A DNA stretch of 64,000 nucleotides from Bacillus sp. KH172YL63 (GCF_011398925.1 NZ_AP022842.1:2158001-2222000), one strand, 5' to 3'. Counted from the stretch's first letter, positions 34,870 through 43,439 are shown. Translations and numbers: made by a program. Notes: a model not told the origin generated them from the sequence alone.

Positions 34870-35784
34870 CTATATATTTCCTTGCATGACCCTTTTCTTC
34901 CGCCAAGGCTCGGCAATTTTATGAAAGAAATTCAATGCCACGGCAGCCCCCATGCATCCTAATAGGCATCCACCCACCAGAAAAATAGTAAGCTCCGATT
35001 CTCCTATCAGTACAGATGCGACCCCTCCAACTGCAGGAAACAGTGCAACCATATAGCTGCTCAGCGAAGCCCCAATTTGTTTCACCAAATTCAGATAAAA
35101 CATCCAGGCGGCAAAAGACGCGATGACTGTCAGATACAATAATGCACTAACGTAGGAAATTGACGTCGGAAATGCAAATGTCTCCCCCTGCATTATGGAG
35201 AGGACCAGCAGGAATAAAGCTGCGACAATTCCACCAATGCTATTCGAATAGACTGGATGAATATGATGTTTCGCGTTACGTGCGGAACTCGCATCTCCAA
35301 TAGAGGTTAACAGCGTGCCGAGCAGTGCAATTCCTATCCCTTTTATATAATTCAAAGAGAAATCATGAACGAGGATGGGATAAACCATGACTCCCACACC
35401 CATTAATCCAATCATTCCCCCTACTAAAATACGCGGTTCTAGCTTCTCTTTTAAAAACACCCGGAGCGATATCGGTGTCAGAACCGTCTTCAGAGAGAAA
35501 ATCAAGGTAACCAATGCAGCATTGCTCCAAATGGTCCCATAATAGAGAAACAAATAACTTAAAGCAAAATTACAGATCCCAAACGTTACGATCGTAAACA
35601 TGTCTTTCTTCACAGGGAACCCTTCTGGCCTTGTCAGGAAAGCAAAGAGAACGAAAAGACATGCTGCCCCAAGCAGTCTGTAAGTTAATGAGACTTCCAA
35701 ACTGACCGGCGTACCCTGTATCTTTACTGCAATGAAATTCAATCCCCATACCAATAAACAAAAGACATACATAAAGGTTCTCAT
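34870..35784 (-). CDS. EamA/DMT-family transporter
   Basis: A 304-residue membrane protein with ten hydrophobic segments arranged as two EamA repeats; each begins with a GxNFxAxK or similar helix (LLVWGLNFIAVKIQG). Drug/metabolite transporters of this kind export amino acids or other metabolites. The start is ATG 35784, with AAGGGGG upstream. It is a single gene. Confidence 0.88.
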   Translation of the reverse strand: MRTFMYVFCLLVWGLNFIAVKIQGTPVSLEVSLTYRLLGAACLFVLFAFLTRPEGFPVKKDMFTIVTFGICNFALSYLFLYYGTIWSNAALVTLIFSLKTVLTPISLRVFLKEKLEPRILVGGMIGLMGVGVMVYPILVHDFSLNYIKGIGIALLGTLLTSIGDASSARNAKHHIHPVYSNSIGGIVAALFLLVLSIMQGETFAFPTSISYVSALLYLTVIASFAAWMFYLNLVKQIGASLSSYMVALFPAVGGVASVLIGESELTIFLVGGCLLGCMGAAVALNFFHKIAEPWRKKRVMQGNI

Positions 35785-35914
35785 CCGAGGCACCCCCTTA
35801 CAACCATGCCTTCGTATAATATTCTATATTTTTCTGATGCCTTATTCTTGATGAAATCTCTCAAAGTAATCAACAAATTTTGCTTCCTCCAAATCGGCTG
35901 TCTAATGAAACAGC

Positions 35915-36088
35915 TTAAAGTGAATGAAAATCCTTTTTATGCATCTCCTCATCAACTAAAGCCACTCTTACCTCAACTTTCTTATCTTCAATCCTTTTTA
36001 CCCTTTTAAAAGTAAAAAGAGACAGCAGCCAAACTACTGCATATTTCACTTTTAAATCATGCGGATTCCGCTGAATAATGTTCATCAT
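35915..36088 (-). CDS. Small hypothetical protein
   Basis: A 57-residue frame (MMNIIQRNPHDLKVKY...) starting after AAGGA, 20 bases beyond the SDR gene stop. It has a short hydrophobic stretch (AVVWLLSLFTF) and a basic/acidic tail. It may be a real small protein cotranscribed with the SDR gene or chance; no family is recognised. Confidence 0.35.
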   Translation of the reverse strand: MMNIIQRNPHDLKVKYAVVWLLSLFTFKRVKRIEDKKVEVRVALVDEEMHKKDFHSL

Positions 36089-36108
36089 CAAGCCCATTCC
36101 TTGTCATA

Positions 36109-36924
36109 TCACTCTTCAAACGGCAACGGCTTACTCCCGTCTATATCCGTAAAACCATACTTCTCGGCCAATTCAGCGACCATCAGTACTTCGCCGGTGA
36201 TTTCTGAGACATTTGTGTCTCCTGCCAGCGCCGCCACTGCACGACCGACATACGCCGTGGTTTCGGTCGCACCATCCTCGGGGCCAAAACCTGCATCCTT
36301 CACCCGCTCAGTCCTCATCCAGCCTGGACAGAGGGCGACGGCAGAGACGTTGAATGCGCTTAACTCCTTTGCCATCCCCTCGGTCATGCGGTTGATCGCA
36401 TTCATGGCCAGATCATAATATAAGTTGCCTGAAATTCGATTTCGTATAAAAAATGTGATATTCACAATCAGCCCATCATGATGCTGCATGAGCGGCACAG
36501 CGTACCTGCTTGTGAGCAAATAAGCTTGCGGCCCGGCTACCATCATGGCATCCCAATGGGCTGTCGGACGCTCCCAGAAGTGCTTCCCCTCACCTGCAGG
36601 AAGAGAGCTTTCTGAGCCTCCGAATACACTATTCACTAAGAGATCGAGCCGGCCATGTTCCCTTTCAATCTGATCGAAAAGGTTTCGCACGTCTGATTCA
36701 TTCGTGTGATCACACCTGACAGCGATGCCCCTCCCTCCCCTGGAAGTCACACCAGCGGCCGTTTCCTCAATCGTTTCCGGGCGATGATCGGTTGTATTTC
36801 CCTTCACACTGCGCCCGGTGACGTACACCGTCGCACCTGCACTGCCGAGTTCGAAGGCAATTCCCCTGCCTGCTCCACGGGACGCACCTGTGACAAGGGC
36901 GACTTTTCCTTGTAGTGGTTTCAT
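36109..36924 (-). CDS. Short-chain dehydrogenase/reductase
   Basis: A 271-residue classical SDR. The cofactor motif TGASRGAGRGIAFELG lies near residues 13-28, and the NADP-preferring Arg in VTGRSVKG follows. The catalytic YYDLAMNAINRM has Tyr and then an Asn-Ala in place of the usual YxxxK lysine (Y-D-L-A-M), so the YxxxK motif is altered and activity is uncertain. The C-terminus ends EKYGFTDIDGSKP. AAGGGAG precedes the ATG. Confidence 0.85.
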   Translation of the reverse strand: MKPLQGKVALVTGASRGAGRGIAFELGSAGATVYVTGRSVKGNTTDHRPETIEETAAGVTSRGGRGIAVRCDHTNESDVRNLFDQIEREHGRLDLLVNSVFGGSESSLPAGEGKHFWERPTAHWDAMMVAGPQAYLLTSRYAVPLMQHHDGLIVNITFFIRNRISGNLYYDLAMNAINRMTEGMAKELSAFNVSAVALCPGWMRTERVKDAGFGPEDGATETTAYVGRAVAALAGDTNVSEITGEVLMVAELAEKYGFTDIDGSKPLPFEE

Positions 36925-37098
36925 AACAGCTCTCCCTTTTAGGTTTTTGATCGGGTATGGGGTGGATTCCTCACTACACTCAACAATATCTCTGTTTAGA
37001 TAGTGAGGTTTGGTCTGTTTAAGCGTGTAGGTGAGGTGAAAATGCTAATTTGTTGTATGTATGATGGCTATTTTGCAGGTAGGGTCTCCCGTATGGGG

Positions 37099-37217
37099 GA
37101 TATATTATCGACTTCGGCCGGGATATTATCGAGTTTCAGCGGATATTATCGACTTTGCACAACATATTATCGAGTTTCTGGATATATTATCGACTTTGAC
37201 CGATATATTATCAACTT
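37099..37217. repeat. Array 3 of 20-21 bp units (ATATTATCGA)
   Basis: Six units begin ATATTATC at 37102, 37123, 37143, 37164, 37184 and 37205, spaced 21, 20, 21, 20 and 21 bases, with consensus ATATTATCGACTTTgnccgg. The array abuts the stop of the acetyltransferase gene at 37217 and fills the gap to the SDR promoter. The unit sequence differs from arrays 1 and 2 but the spacing is the same. Confidence 0.82.
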
Positions 37218-37777
37218 CAACAAAACCCCTGTCCACCACGACCTGAAACGCCACTCCTCCCAGCCCATACATCAAGCTCCCTTTCATACCTCAACGACAC
37301 ATACCCTTCCCCTTCATCCCGGTAGCTTTCCTTTTCCCTTTTAAACACAAACCCTCTTGCTTCATAAAATGGAATGCCTTTTTCATTTCCTTTCTGCACT
37401 GACACCCACTGTTTGTCTGCTTTGAAATCATGCTTCTGCTGGTGGGTGACGGCATCGAGCAGCATGGTGCCGATCCCTTCGTTCCGTCTTGCCGGATCAA
37501 TGTACAGGACGAACAGTTCCCCGTCGCTTTCACTGATCATCCCGCCGCCGGCTGCGCCGACGACTTCATCGTTTTCGACTGCAACAAAGTAACCGCCCCA
37601 GTGCCAGTTCCGCTCCTTCACTTCTTTCAGGACCCGCTCCTCGTTGTAGAATTCCTCAATCACTCTCTCAATATAGGAGTCTGTATACATGTCCCCATAC
37701 GTTGCCCAATATCCTCCACTGCACACCCTCATAATTCCTCGCACGTGACTAGGATCCGCTTGTTTGATCTGTATCAT
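37217..37777 (-). CDS. GNAT-family N-acetyltransferase
   Basis: A 186-residue acetyltransferase with motif A VLYIDPARRNEGIGTMLLDAVTHQ (about residues 93-115) and motif B-like VSVQKGNEKGIPFYEARGFVFKRE. The last 20 residues (DVWAGRSGVSGRGGQGF) are Gly/Ser-rich and lie next to the 20-21 bp array, so the C-terminus may have been altered by repeat insertion. AGGATGGTG precedes the ATG. The 290-base gap to its right shows no gene. Confidence 0.87.
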   Translation of the reverse strand: MIQIKQADPSHVRGIMRVCSGGYWATYGDMYTDSYIERVIEEFYNEERVLKEVKERNWHWGGYFVAVENDEVVGAAGGGMISESDGELFVLYIDPARRNEGIGTMLLDAVTHQQKHDFKADKQWVSVQKGNEKGIPFYEARGFVFKREKESYRDEGEGYVSLRYERELDVWAGRSGVSGRGGQGFC

Positions 37778-38067
37778 CGGTTCACCATCCTTCTATTCTT
37801 CCATTTTACCAAAAAACGCCAATCAACACCCCTTTTTTTACCACATAGGCGCAATGTCCCGCTCCCCCAAGAAAATTCCCATCCCTCTGATTCCATTGAT
37901 ACGGGACCTAAGCTTCAACTTCACAAAAGAAAGACTATTTACAAAATTTTAACTTGTTAGCATGTTATTCCATCCACTATCATGACTAGTAGAAGCAGGG
38001 CTGTTAACATGCCAATCCTCCGGGAATGACATGTTGATATAAAAAAATACATACAGGAGGCATCCCC

Positions 38068-38691
38068 ATGCTAAAAAAATTCATGTTGTTGGTTGTTGCT
38101 CTACTTCTTTCGTTCGCTTTATTCCTGCCGTCGGCGCTTGCGTTTCCGCCCGGCACGCCGTCAAAGTCTGCGGCACAGTCCCAGCTGAACGCGCTCACTG
38201 TACAGTCGGAGGGCTCGATGACCGGCTACTCACGGGATAAGTTTCCCCACTGGATCGGCCAGGGCAGCGGATGCGACACACGCCAGCTCGTCCTTCAGCG
38301 TGATGCCGACAGTTACAGCGGCAGCTGCCCAGTTACGTCCGGCAGTTGGTACAGCTATTATGATGGCGTGACATTCACTGATCCGTCAGCCCTTGATATC
38401 GATCACGTTGTCCCGCTTGCAGAAGCATGGCGCTCAGGTGCCAGCAGCTGGACGACCGACAAGCGCGAAGACTTCGCGAATGACCTGGACGGCCCGCAGC
38501 TGATTGCTGTCAGCGCGAGCACAAACCGTTCCAAAGGAGACCAGGATCCATCCACATGGCAGCCGCCCCGTGCCGGTGCCGCATGCGGTTACTCGAAATG
38601 GTGGATCAGCACGAAGTACAAATGGGGGCTCACACTCCAATCTTCTGAAAAAACAGCCCTGCAAACGATGCTCAACAGCTGTTCATACTAA
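38068..38691 (+). CDS. Secreted HNH-type nuclease (DUF1524-like)
   Basis: A 207-residue secreted protein. A signal peptide (about 1-28, ending SALA) precedes the mature start FPPGTPSK. The nuclease core has DIDHVVPLAEAWRSGA (HNH first strand and His, about residues 111-126), and ISASTNRSKGDQDPSTWQPP supplies the Asn and the third position; four cysteines probably form disulfides. The family degrades DNA outside the cell, for nutrient use or competition. CAGGAGGC precedes the ATG. Its base composition is richer in G+C than its neighbours. A small unknown protein gene follows after a hairpin. Confidence 0.87.
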   Translation: MLKKFMLLVVALLLSFALFLPSALAFPPGTPSKSAAQSQLNALTVQSEGSMTGYSRDKFPHWIGQGSGCDTRQLVLQRDADSYSGSCPVTSGSWYSYYDGVTFTDPSALDIDHVVPLAEAWRSGASSWTTDKREDFANDLDGPQLIAVSASTNRSKGDQDPSTWQPPRAGAACGYSKWWISTKYKWGLTLQSSEKTALQTMLNSCSY

Positions 38692-38702
38692 TGCACTAAT
38701 GG

Positions 38703-38735
38703 GCAGCGCCCGTACGTATACCGTACGGGCGCTGC
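38703..38735 (+). terminator. Strong hairpin between nuclease and small gene
   Basis: GCAGCGCCCGTACG and CGTACGGGCGCTGC form a perfect 14-bp stem around a 5-base loop. No T-run follows on either strand close by, so it may act as a partial terminator or an mRNA-stabilising element for the nuclease message. Confidence 0.6.
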
Positions 38736-38766
38736 ATGAATCTATAAAAGTATTGGAGGAATTCTC

Positions 38767-39009
38767 ATGGAAAAGAAAACATCCATCTTCACCGCCACAC
38801 ACGGCGTCATGACCGAAGAAGCCGGCGTGATCAGCGGGGAACTTGAACTACTGACATCATGTGATGCCGATGGTGTGCTCACACTCTCCATCACCTACGT
38901 CGGAGCTGAAGAATGGTATACCTTACCCGGCGATGCACAACGCCTGTTTGATGTATGGGATCATGAAGTGATTCATAATCTGCTTGTAAAAGTATTGGAG
39001 CGTCCTTAA
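38767..39009 (+). CDS. Small acidic protein downstream of the nuclease
   Basis: An 80-residue soluble acidic protein, with a start GGAGGAATTC-ATG. It contains strands ISGELELLTS and GVLTLSITYVGAEEWYTLP and a C-terminal helix. I do not recognise the family. Its place right after a secreted nuclease, its size and its acidity fit a nuclease inhibitor or immunity protein, but this is only inference. Confidence 0.5.
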   Translation: MEKKTSIFTATHGVMTEEAGVISGELELLTSCDADGVLTLSITYVGAEEWYTLPGDAQRLFDVWDHEVIHNLLVKVLERP

Positions 39010-39019
39010 CGGGCGCTCC
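38997..39019 (+). terminator. Terminator overlapping the small gene end
   Basis: GGAGCGTCC and GGGCGCTCC arms with a 5-base loop overlap the stop codon at 39009. Confidence 0.55.
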
Positions 39020-39020
39020 C

Positions 39021-39836
39021 TCACATATCACTCGGAATCGTCATGTCTTCCGAAACCTCAACATCCCAGCCAATCACCGTCGTGCTGTCTCTAACCCCAT
39101 GATCTCTTATCGTCTCCAGCAACATGCTGATGGCTTGGGCAGGTTCCTGACCTTTGATAGAATCATATATTTTCTTCGGGTCAGCCCACGGCTCATCCGG
39201 GCACTCCACCAACCCGTCCGTCGTTAACAGAATCCGGTTCATTCCCTGCCTCAGCTCCCTCACCCCGCTGCTGTAGCACGGCACTTCTTTGTAAAACGTG
39301 TTCACCTGCCCCACCCACTCATAAAATTGCCTCTGGTTGATCCCATATTGCCCGTGATGCGCAAGCTCAGGGTGAAAAAGAAAGGAAAGACAGTCTCCTA
39401 CCGAGAACCACCACACATACTTGCCCTTTCTCAACAGAAGTAAACAAGCCGTCTCCCCCTGCACATTCCGACACTTGGCTATAAACCGTTCCTCCTGAAA
39501 CATACCCAGCACCGTTTCTTCGAGCTTACTAAACGTATCTTCAATTGGCTGAGAAAATAGATGAAGAAATTCTTCTTTATATGACATGCACTGATCTGTA
39601 ACCAATTCAGCACTCTCAGCCGACATATGGGCATCAAGGATCATCGCAAACTCCCACTCCTCATCAGTATCCGCCCACACCAGGCACCCGTCCTCATTCT
39701 TATACTGCCCCACAGCTGAATTTCCGCCAAACCGGCCAAGCGTCACATGGTTGATGTTGCGAATGTCGATGCGATCGACAAAATCCTCCTCGCTCCCTAC
39801 CCATTTCAGCTCTTTAATACCTGGTCTATTCTCCAT
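39021..39836 (-). CDS. PP2C-like protein phosphatase
   Basis: A 271-residue soluble protein with degenerate PP2C features: AMILDAHMSAESAE in place of the DGxG metal loop, WWFSVGDCLSFL (the GD strand), ILLTTDGLVE (the second DG motif), and RDSTTVIGWDV (the DN/DS motif near the C-terminus). Several metal ligands are kept, so it may be active. The start is ATG 39836, with AAGGGG six bases upstream. It is a single gene reading towards the nuclease pair. Confidence 0.72.
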   Translation of the reverse strand: MENRPGIKELKWVGSEEDFVDRIDIRNINHVTLGRFGGNSAVGQYKNEDGCLVWADTDEEWEFAMILDAHMSAESAELVTDQCMSYKEEFLHLFSQPIEDTFSKLEETVLGMFQEERFIAKCRNVQGETACLLLLRKGKYVWWFSVGDCLSFLFHPELAHHGQYGINQRQFYEWVGQVNTFYKEVPCYSSGVRELRQGMNRILLTTDGLVECPDEPWADPKKIYDSIKGQEPAQAISMLLETIRDHGVRDSTTVIGWDVEVSEDMTIPSDM

Positions 39837-39903
39837 TTGCATCCCCTTTTGAACGACTATGTATTTTTGAATATTCTATATATTTCCAGTTTGGTTGTCA
39901 ATA

Positions 39904-39931
39904 GAAGCACGGGGGACGGTTCTCATGCTTC
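39904..39931. repeat. REP-like hairpin, copy 1
   Basis: GAAGCAC-GGGGGACGGTTCTC-ATGCTTC: short arms GAAGCA/TGCTTC enclose a conserved GGGGACGGTTCTC core. Members recur at 40439, 42743 and 43944. Confidence 0.65.
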
Positions 39932-40064
39932 TCATTCATCACATAGTATAAGAGATACTTATAACAAAATATAACAATCCCCTATTTTACTTAACACCTA
40001 TTCAGCGATAAGATAAATGTGAGTTTGGCATATTTTTCTAACTATAGATTAGGAGGGGATAAAG

Positions 40065-40430
40065 ATGATCCTTGGCATCCATCACGCACAGATCACGATT
40101 CCGCAAGACCGTGAACAGGAAGGAAAGGATTTTTATATCGGGGTACTCGGACTTCAAGAGGTCGATAAGCCCCACTCACTCCAAGGCCGTGGCGGCTTCT
40201 GGTTAAAAGTCGGCGACCGGGACGTACACGTCGGGACTGAAAATGGCTTCGACCGGACGAAAACGAAAGCCCACCTGGCATATGAAGTCGACAACATCAA
40301 CGCATGGAGAGACAAGCTGAAAAAGGAAGGCATAGAAATCCTCGAAGGCATCCCCATCCCTGGTTATGAACGGTTCGAGTTCAGGGATCCGTTTGGGAAT
40401 CGGGTTGAGATGATTGCGGAGGTGGGGTGA
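40065..40430 (+). CDS. VOC-family protein (glyoxalase-like)
   Basis: A 121-residue protein with two VOC units: IHHAQITIPQDREQEGKDFYIGVLGLQEV at the start and HLAYEVDNINAWRDKLKKEGIEIL followed by RFEFRDPFGNRVEMI. His8 and the Glu in RVEMIAE are the expected metal ligands. The reaction (glutathione-linked, dioxygenase or antibiotic binding) is not determined. GAGGGGAT precedes the ATG. A REP-like element lies right after its stop. Confidence 0.8.
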   Translation: MILGIHHAQITIPQDREQEGKDFYIGVLGLQEVDKPHSLQGRGGFWLKVGDRDVHVGTENGFDRTKTKAHLAYEVDNINAWRDKLKKEGIEILEGIPIPGYERFEFRDPFGNRVEMIAEVG

Positions 40431-40438
40431 GGAGCGTT

Positions 40439-40457
40439 GGGACGGTTCTCATGCTTC
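40439..40457. repeat. REP-like element, truncated copy 2
   Basis: GGGACGGTTCTCATGCTTC matches the core and right arm of the 39904 element; the left arm is missing. Confidence 0.55.
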
Positions 40458-40626
40458 TTTTCATTGGTGCTAAGCCTGCCCACACCAATGCCAAAAAGCG
40501 GATGCATATATAAACATCAAACATTTTAATAAATCCCTGCATCTATATCCAAGCCAGATTTTCACTAAAAAAAGGCCATTTCATCATGAAACGACCCGAG
40601 TTTTCTCCTCTTACAAAACACCGATA

Positions 40627-40941
40627 TTATGTTGCATAATAAAAGACTGTGATTCCTAAGTTAATCACCATAAACAAGATCAGTCCTAACGTGATCGGTG
40701 TGAATCGAAATTGAAATTGCTTCACTTCTCCTGCATCTTGTCCGGTCCATCCTTTGATGCTGGTGTTATGAACGTTATTACTCTGATTTATGAACAGCAG
40801 GTACAACCATACGGCACCGAAGATAAGTAATCCACCTATGAACAGGACGTCCAGAAGTCTCCATCCAAAAATGAATGCCACCAATCCCAGAAGTCCCGCT
40901 TCTATCAGGATGGTCATGGTGACTGCAAAGAATTTTTTCAT
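40627..40941 (-). CDS. Small membrane protein of unknown function
   Basis: A 104-residue protein with three hydrophobic segments (about 5-25, 31-50 and 81-102) and a central hydrophilic loop with NNVHNTSIKGWTGQD. GAGGGGG precedes the ATG. It is a single gene; no certain family. Confidence 0.62.
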   Translation of the reverse strand: MKKFFAVTMTILIEAGLLGLVAFIFGWRLLDVLFIGGLLIFGAVWLYLLFINQSNNVHNTSIKGWTGQDAGEVKQFQFRFTPITLGLILFMVINLGITVFYYAT

Positions 40942-41043
40942 CGAACAAACCCCCTCTGTATGTTAACTTATATACGGAAAAAGCTGATGAAAGTTTCATT
41001 TTTTTGGAAATTCGTAGGATCGATAATAAGAATCAACAAAAAA

Positions 41044-41063
41044 GACCCGTCTCCAAACGGGCC
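41044..41063 (-). terminator. Terminator of the small gene at 41070
   Basis: GACCCGT and ACGGGCC arms with a 6-base loop, followed on the minus strand by CTTTTTT. Confidence 0.65.
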
Positions 41064-41069
41064 CTCCAA

Positions 41070-41252
41070 TCAATTCACTACAACAAAATACTTCGCCATT
41101 TCCCCCTCAGAGACAATGATCCGCTCTGAATAGTCATGGGTCCGCAATATATATTCTTTGATGCCTATATACTCGGATTCAGCGACCATTACGAATGCTT
41201 CACCCTTTTTATAGTTCATAAAGTTTCTTTTTAAATACAGCCTTTTCAGCAT
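41070..41252 (-). CDS. Small hypothetical protein
   Basis: A 60-residue soluble protein, ATG preceded by GGAGTTAGCC. It has a basic N-terminus (MLKRLYLKRNF) and short strands (AFVMVAESEYIGIKEY, RIIVSEGEMAKYFVVV). A terminator follows its stop, supporting a real gene. No family is recognised. Confidence 0.55.
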   Translation of the reverse strand: MLKRLYLKRNFMNYKKGEAFVMVAESEYIGIKEYILRTHDYSERIIVSEGEMAKYFVVVN

Positions 41253-41309
41253 TGGCTAACTCCTTGAATGTTTTACATTTTGATTCTGATATCCTTTAAT
41301 GTACTACAT

Positions 41310-41711
41310 TCAAAGAGGCGGCGCCACAAACTCTACCTTAATCCTGTCGGGATCTTCAAAGAATACGGCGTAATAATTTTCACCGCCGGCAAAAGGGTGC
41401 TTGTCTTCATAAAGGATCTTCACGTTCTTTTCCTTCAGTTTGTCGGTCATTTCGTCAACCCGTTCCCTTGAAGCTGCATGAAAAGCGAGGTGATTCAAGC
41501 CAGTCCTGCATCTGTGATAAGGCACGTCCAGATGTTGCTCTTCTGTCTGGACAAACACAAGATACGTGTCACCTAGCTTCCAGCTGTAGCCCTGATCCCA
41601 TTTCTGAAAAGATTCGTATCCTAAATCTTTCAGGAACCAGCTCCAGAATGAGGTTGATTTTTCTAAATTCGATACATAGATTTCGACATGATGCAGCAAG
41701 CCTTCAGGCAT
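41310..41711 (-). CDS. VOC-family protein (glyoxalase-like)
   Basis: A 133-residue protein with LLHHVEIYVSNLEKSTSFWSWFLKDLGYE at the start and a second unit GLNHLAFHAASRERVDEMTDKLKEKNVKIL, then YAVFFEDPDRIKVEFVAPP. His and Glu ligand positions (HHVEI, NHLAF, KVEFV) are kept. The reaction is unknown. AAGGAGGATCC precedes the ATG. It is a single gene. Confidence 0.83.
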   Translation of the reverse strand: MPEGLLHHVEIYVSNLEKSTSFWSWFLKDLGYESFQKWDQGYSWKLGDTYLVFVQTEEQHLDVPYHRCRTGLNHLAFHAASRERVDEMTDKLKEKNVKILYEDKHPFAGGENYYAVFFEDPDRIKVEFVAPPL

Positions 41712-41747
41712 GATGGATCCTCCTTATGTATGGATGGGGGACGGTTT

Positions 41748-42302
41748 CTATTCTCCGTCCTTCCCCTCCCAGTCTTTTAACATTTCTTCATCAATCTCTT
41801 CCAGCACTTCCTCAGAACCGTCCGCCCGCGTCACCTTCACTTCCTGGGATGGCTCACTGCTGATTTCATACCAGAACCGCTTACCGTCGGCTACATCAAT
41901 GATGTTCGCCTGTTTCCCGCCAACATGCACCTGTTGAATGGTAGGATCACTGATGGCACCTGAAAAGATATACGGCTCTTGGTGCATGGCCGACCATTGC
42001 ACAGGCGTACCCCATTCAGCTCCCCTTGTTTGCTTCCATTCCCACACACCATTCTCCTTCTTGATATAGGCAATGAATATTTGGTCTCCTTGAAGATTAT
42101 GTTCTGTAATGATGGCAACCGCGTCGTGATCGGTCACCACATTCTCTTCATGATGCACCAGGGAATAAGCGTACTTCACTTCAGGTTCATACTCCTTTGC
42201 ATGTCGCTCCATTCTTTCATGAAAGAAATCCTCAAAGCTTTGGTTAACCGAACATGCCGCCAACGATGTGAGCATGATCAGGACGATAAAAAGTTTTTTC
42301 AT
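41748..42302 (-). CDS. Lipoprotein of unknown function
   Basis: A 184-residue lipoprotein with lipobox LAAC (about 17-20). The mature domain has YEPEVKYAYSLVHHEENVVTDHDAVAIITE and YIKKENGVWEWKQTRG, alternating strands as in DUF4309-like proteins. The start is ATG 42302 after AGGTGATCC. The membrane protein gene upstream (stop at 42341) may be cotranscribed. A degenerate REP-like GGGGACGGTTTC lies at its 3' end. Confidence 0.68.
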   Translation of the reverse strand: MKKLFIVLIMLTSLAACSVNQSFEDFFHERMERHAKEYEPEVKYAYSLVHHEENVVTDHDAVAIITEHNLQGDQIFIAYIKKENGVWEWKQTRGAEWGTPVQWSAMHQEPYIFSGAISDPTIQQVHVGGKQANIIDVADGKRFWYEISSEPSQEVKVTRADGSEEVLEEIDEEMLKDWEGKDGE

Positions 42303-42340
42303 ATGGATCACCTGCATTTTCATTATGTATTGAAAGCCCA

Positions 42341-42664
42341 CTAACCAGTATATTGAAGAGCCATAAGAAACATGGCAACAGTCAGTCCAAGGGCACTTGC
42401 TTTCAGCTTGGCAGAATGCTTTCTGGAACTAAACATGTAGTAGATCATCACTGCAATAAACCCCATAGGCATCCAAAGCTCGAAGATCCCTTCTTCCGTA
42501 CTATGGGAATAGACGACACCTATATGGGTACTAATCAAGAAATAAATAAAGACAGTATATCCGCGGTTTTCTAATTGCTTGCTCCATTTTATTAATATGT
42601 AAATGATGATGATGGCAGTGGTCAGATAGAAGATGTTTAAAAAGTTGATGTTTATGGTGGTCAC
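42341..42664 (-). CDS. Small membrane protein, start unclear
   Basis: A protein of about 100 residues with three or four hydrophobic segments. The only conventional start, GTG at 42664, lies inside the ribosome binding site itself (AGGAGGTGACC), so it cannot use it. The best-placed codon after AGGAGG is an ATA 8 bases downstream. The start is thus odd: either a rare ATA start or a lost start codon. No family is recognised. Confidence 0.5.
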   Translation of the reverse strand: MTTININFLNIFYLTTAIIIIYILIKWSKQLENRGYTVFIYFLISTHIGVVYSHSTEEGIFELWMPMGFIAVMIYYMFSSRKHSAKLKASALGLTVAMFLMALQYTG

Positions 42665-42742
42665 CTCCTTTTATATGATGTTAGGAATATATGAGATTAT
42701 ACCAATTATTTCAAAATACTTCTGAAAATTCAATAAGCAAGT

Positions 42743-42768
42743 AAGCACGGGGACGGTTCTCCTGCTTC
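42743..42768. repeat. REP-like hairpin, copy 3
   Basis: AAGCACGGGGACGGTTCTCC followed by TGCTTC: same core and arms as the 39904 element. An inverted fragment GAGACCGTCCCC lies at 42801-42812. The gap 42665-43089 holds these and no gene. Confidence 0.62.
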
Positions 42769-43089
42769 CTCTAACTTTTAACCCCACCTACACCCAAAAA
42801 GAGACCGTCCCCAAAAGCTAAGTAGTTCTGTTTTTGTGGACAATCATCGCAAATAGCAGAACTGTTGGTATTGATATATCGGCGTTTTATGAGAAAATAA
42901 CAAAAAACATTATAAGAAATAGCACCCTTAAAAACAACGTGACAAGGGCTATTGTATTGTACGAAATTGGGTGCTTTTTTACTTGTGAATTGATATGTGA
43001 TTATAATTCTATTACGAGAAAAATCAAGGATTATTACAATATGTGGTATTGTTGATTAGGATGTTCTTATTTTTCTGGGGGTGAAATAT

Positions 43090-43269
43090 ATGGAAAATAG
43101 ATGGGTACTGGTAGTGGTATTATTTTTTGTGTTAGGTTCTGCTATGGTAAGCAGTATGAATTCGCTTAGTCACACATTTAAGTCATTTTTTTATGGCATA
43201 TCTTTGACCGTTTTAATTGTAATAGGATTAGTAAATTTATATCGATACTTCAAATTGAATAAAAACTAA
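43090..43269 (+). CDS. Small membrane protein of unknown function
   Basis: A 59-residue protein with two hydrophobic segments (about 5-20 and 31-50), start ATG 43090 after GGGGGTG. It ends at a terminator at 43338. No family is recognised. Confidence 0.5.
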   Translation: MENRWVLVVVLFFVLGSAMVSSMNSLSHTFKSFFYGISLTVLIVIGLVNLYRYFKLNKN

Positions 43270-43337
43270 TTCATAGAGAACCCCTTACACTAACGGGGCT
43301 TTAATTGAATCAGAACAACACATTCAATGACAAAAAG

Positions 43338-43362
43338 CTTGGGATATCCCAAGTCTTTTTTG
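43338..43362 (+). terminator. Terminator
   Basis: CTTGGGATATCCCAAG is a perfect palindrome followed by TCTTTTTT. Confidence 0.8.
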
Positions 43363-43439
43363 TTGTGTTAATTGAATTGTAATTCACTCACTATTTAAGT
43401 TGCGAGAACGCATGTTTTTGCGGCGGTGGTTTTAAGTTT

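Noticed and set aside
37099..37217. Possible CRISPR array
   Set aside because: Units repeat every 20-21 bases with no unique spacers and no cas genes nearby.
42834..43055. Rightward open frame of 73 codons
   Set aside because: No ribosome binding site, AT-rich low-complexity composition and no recognisable family.
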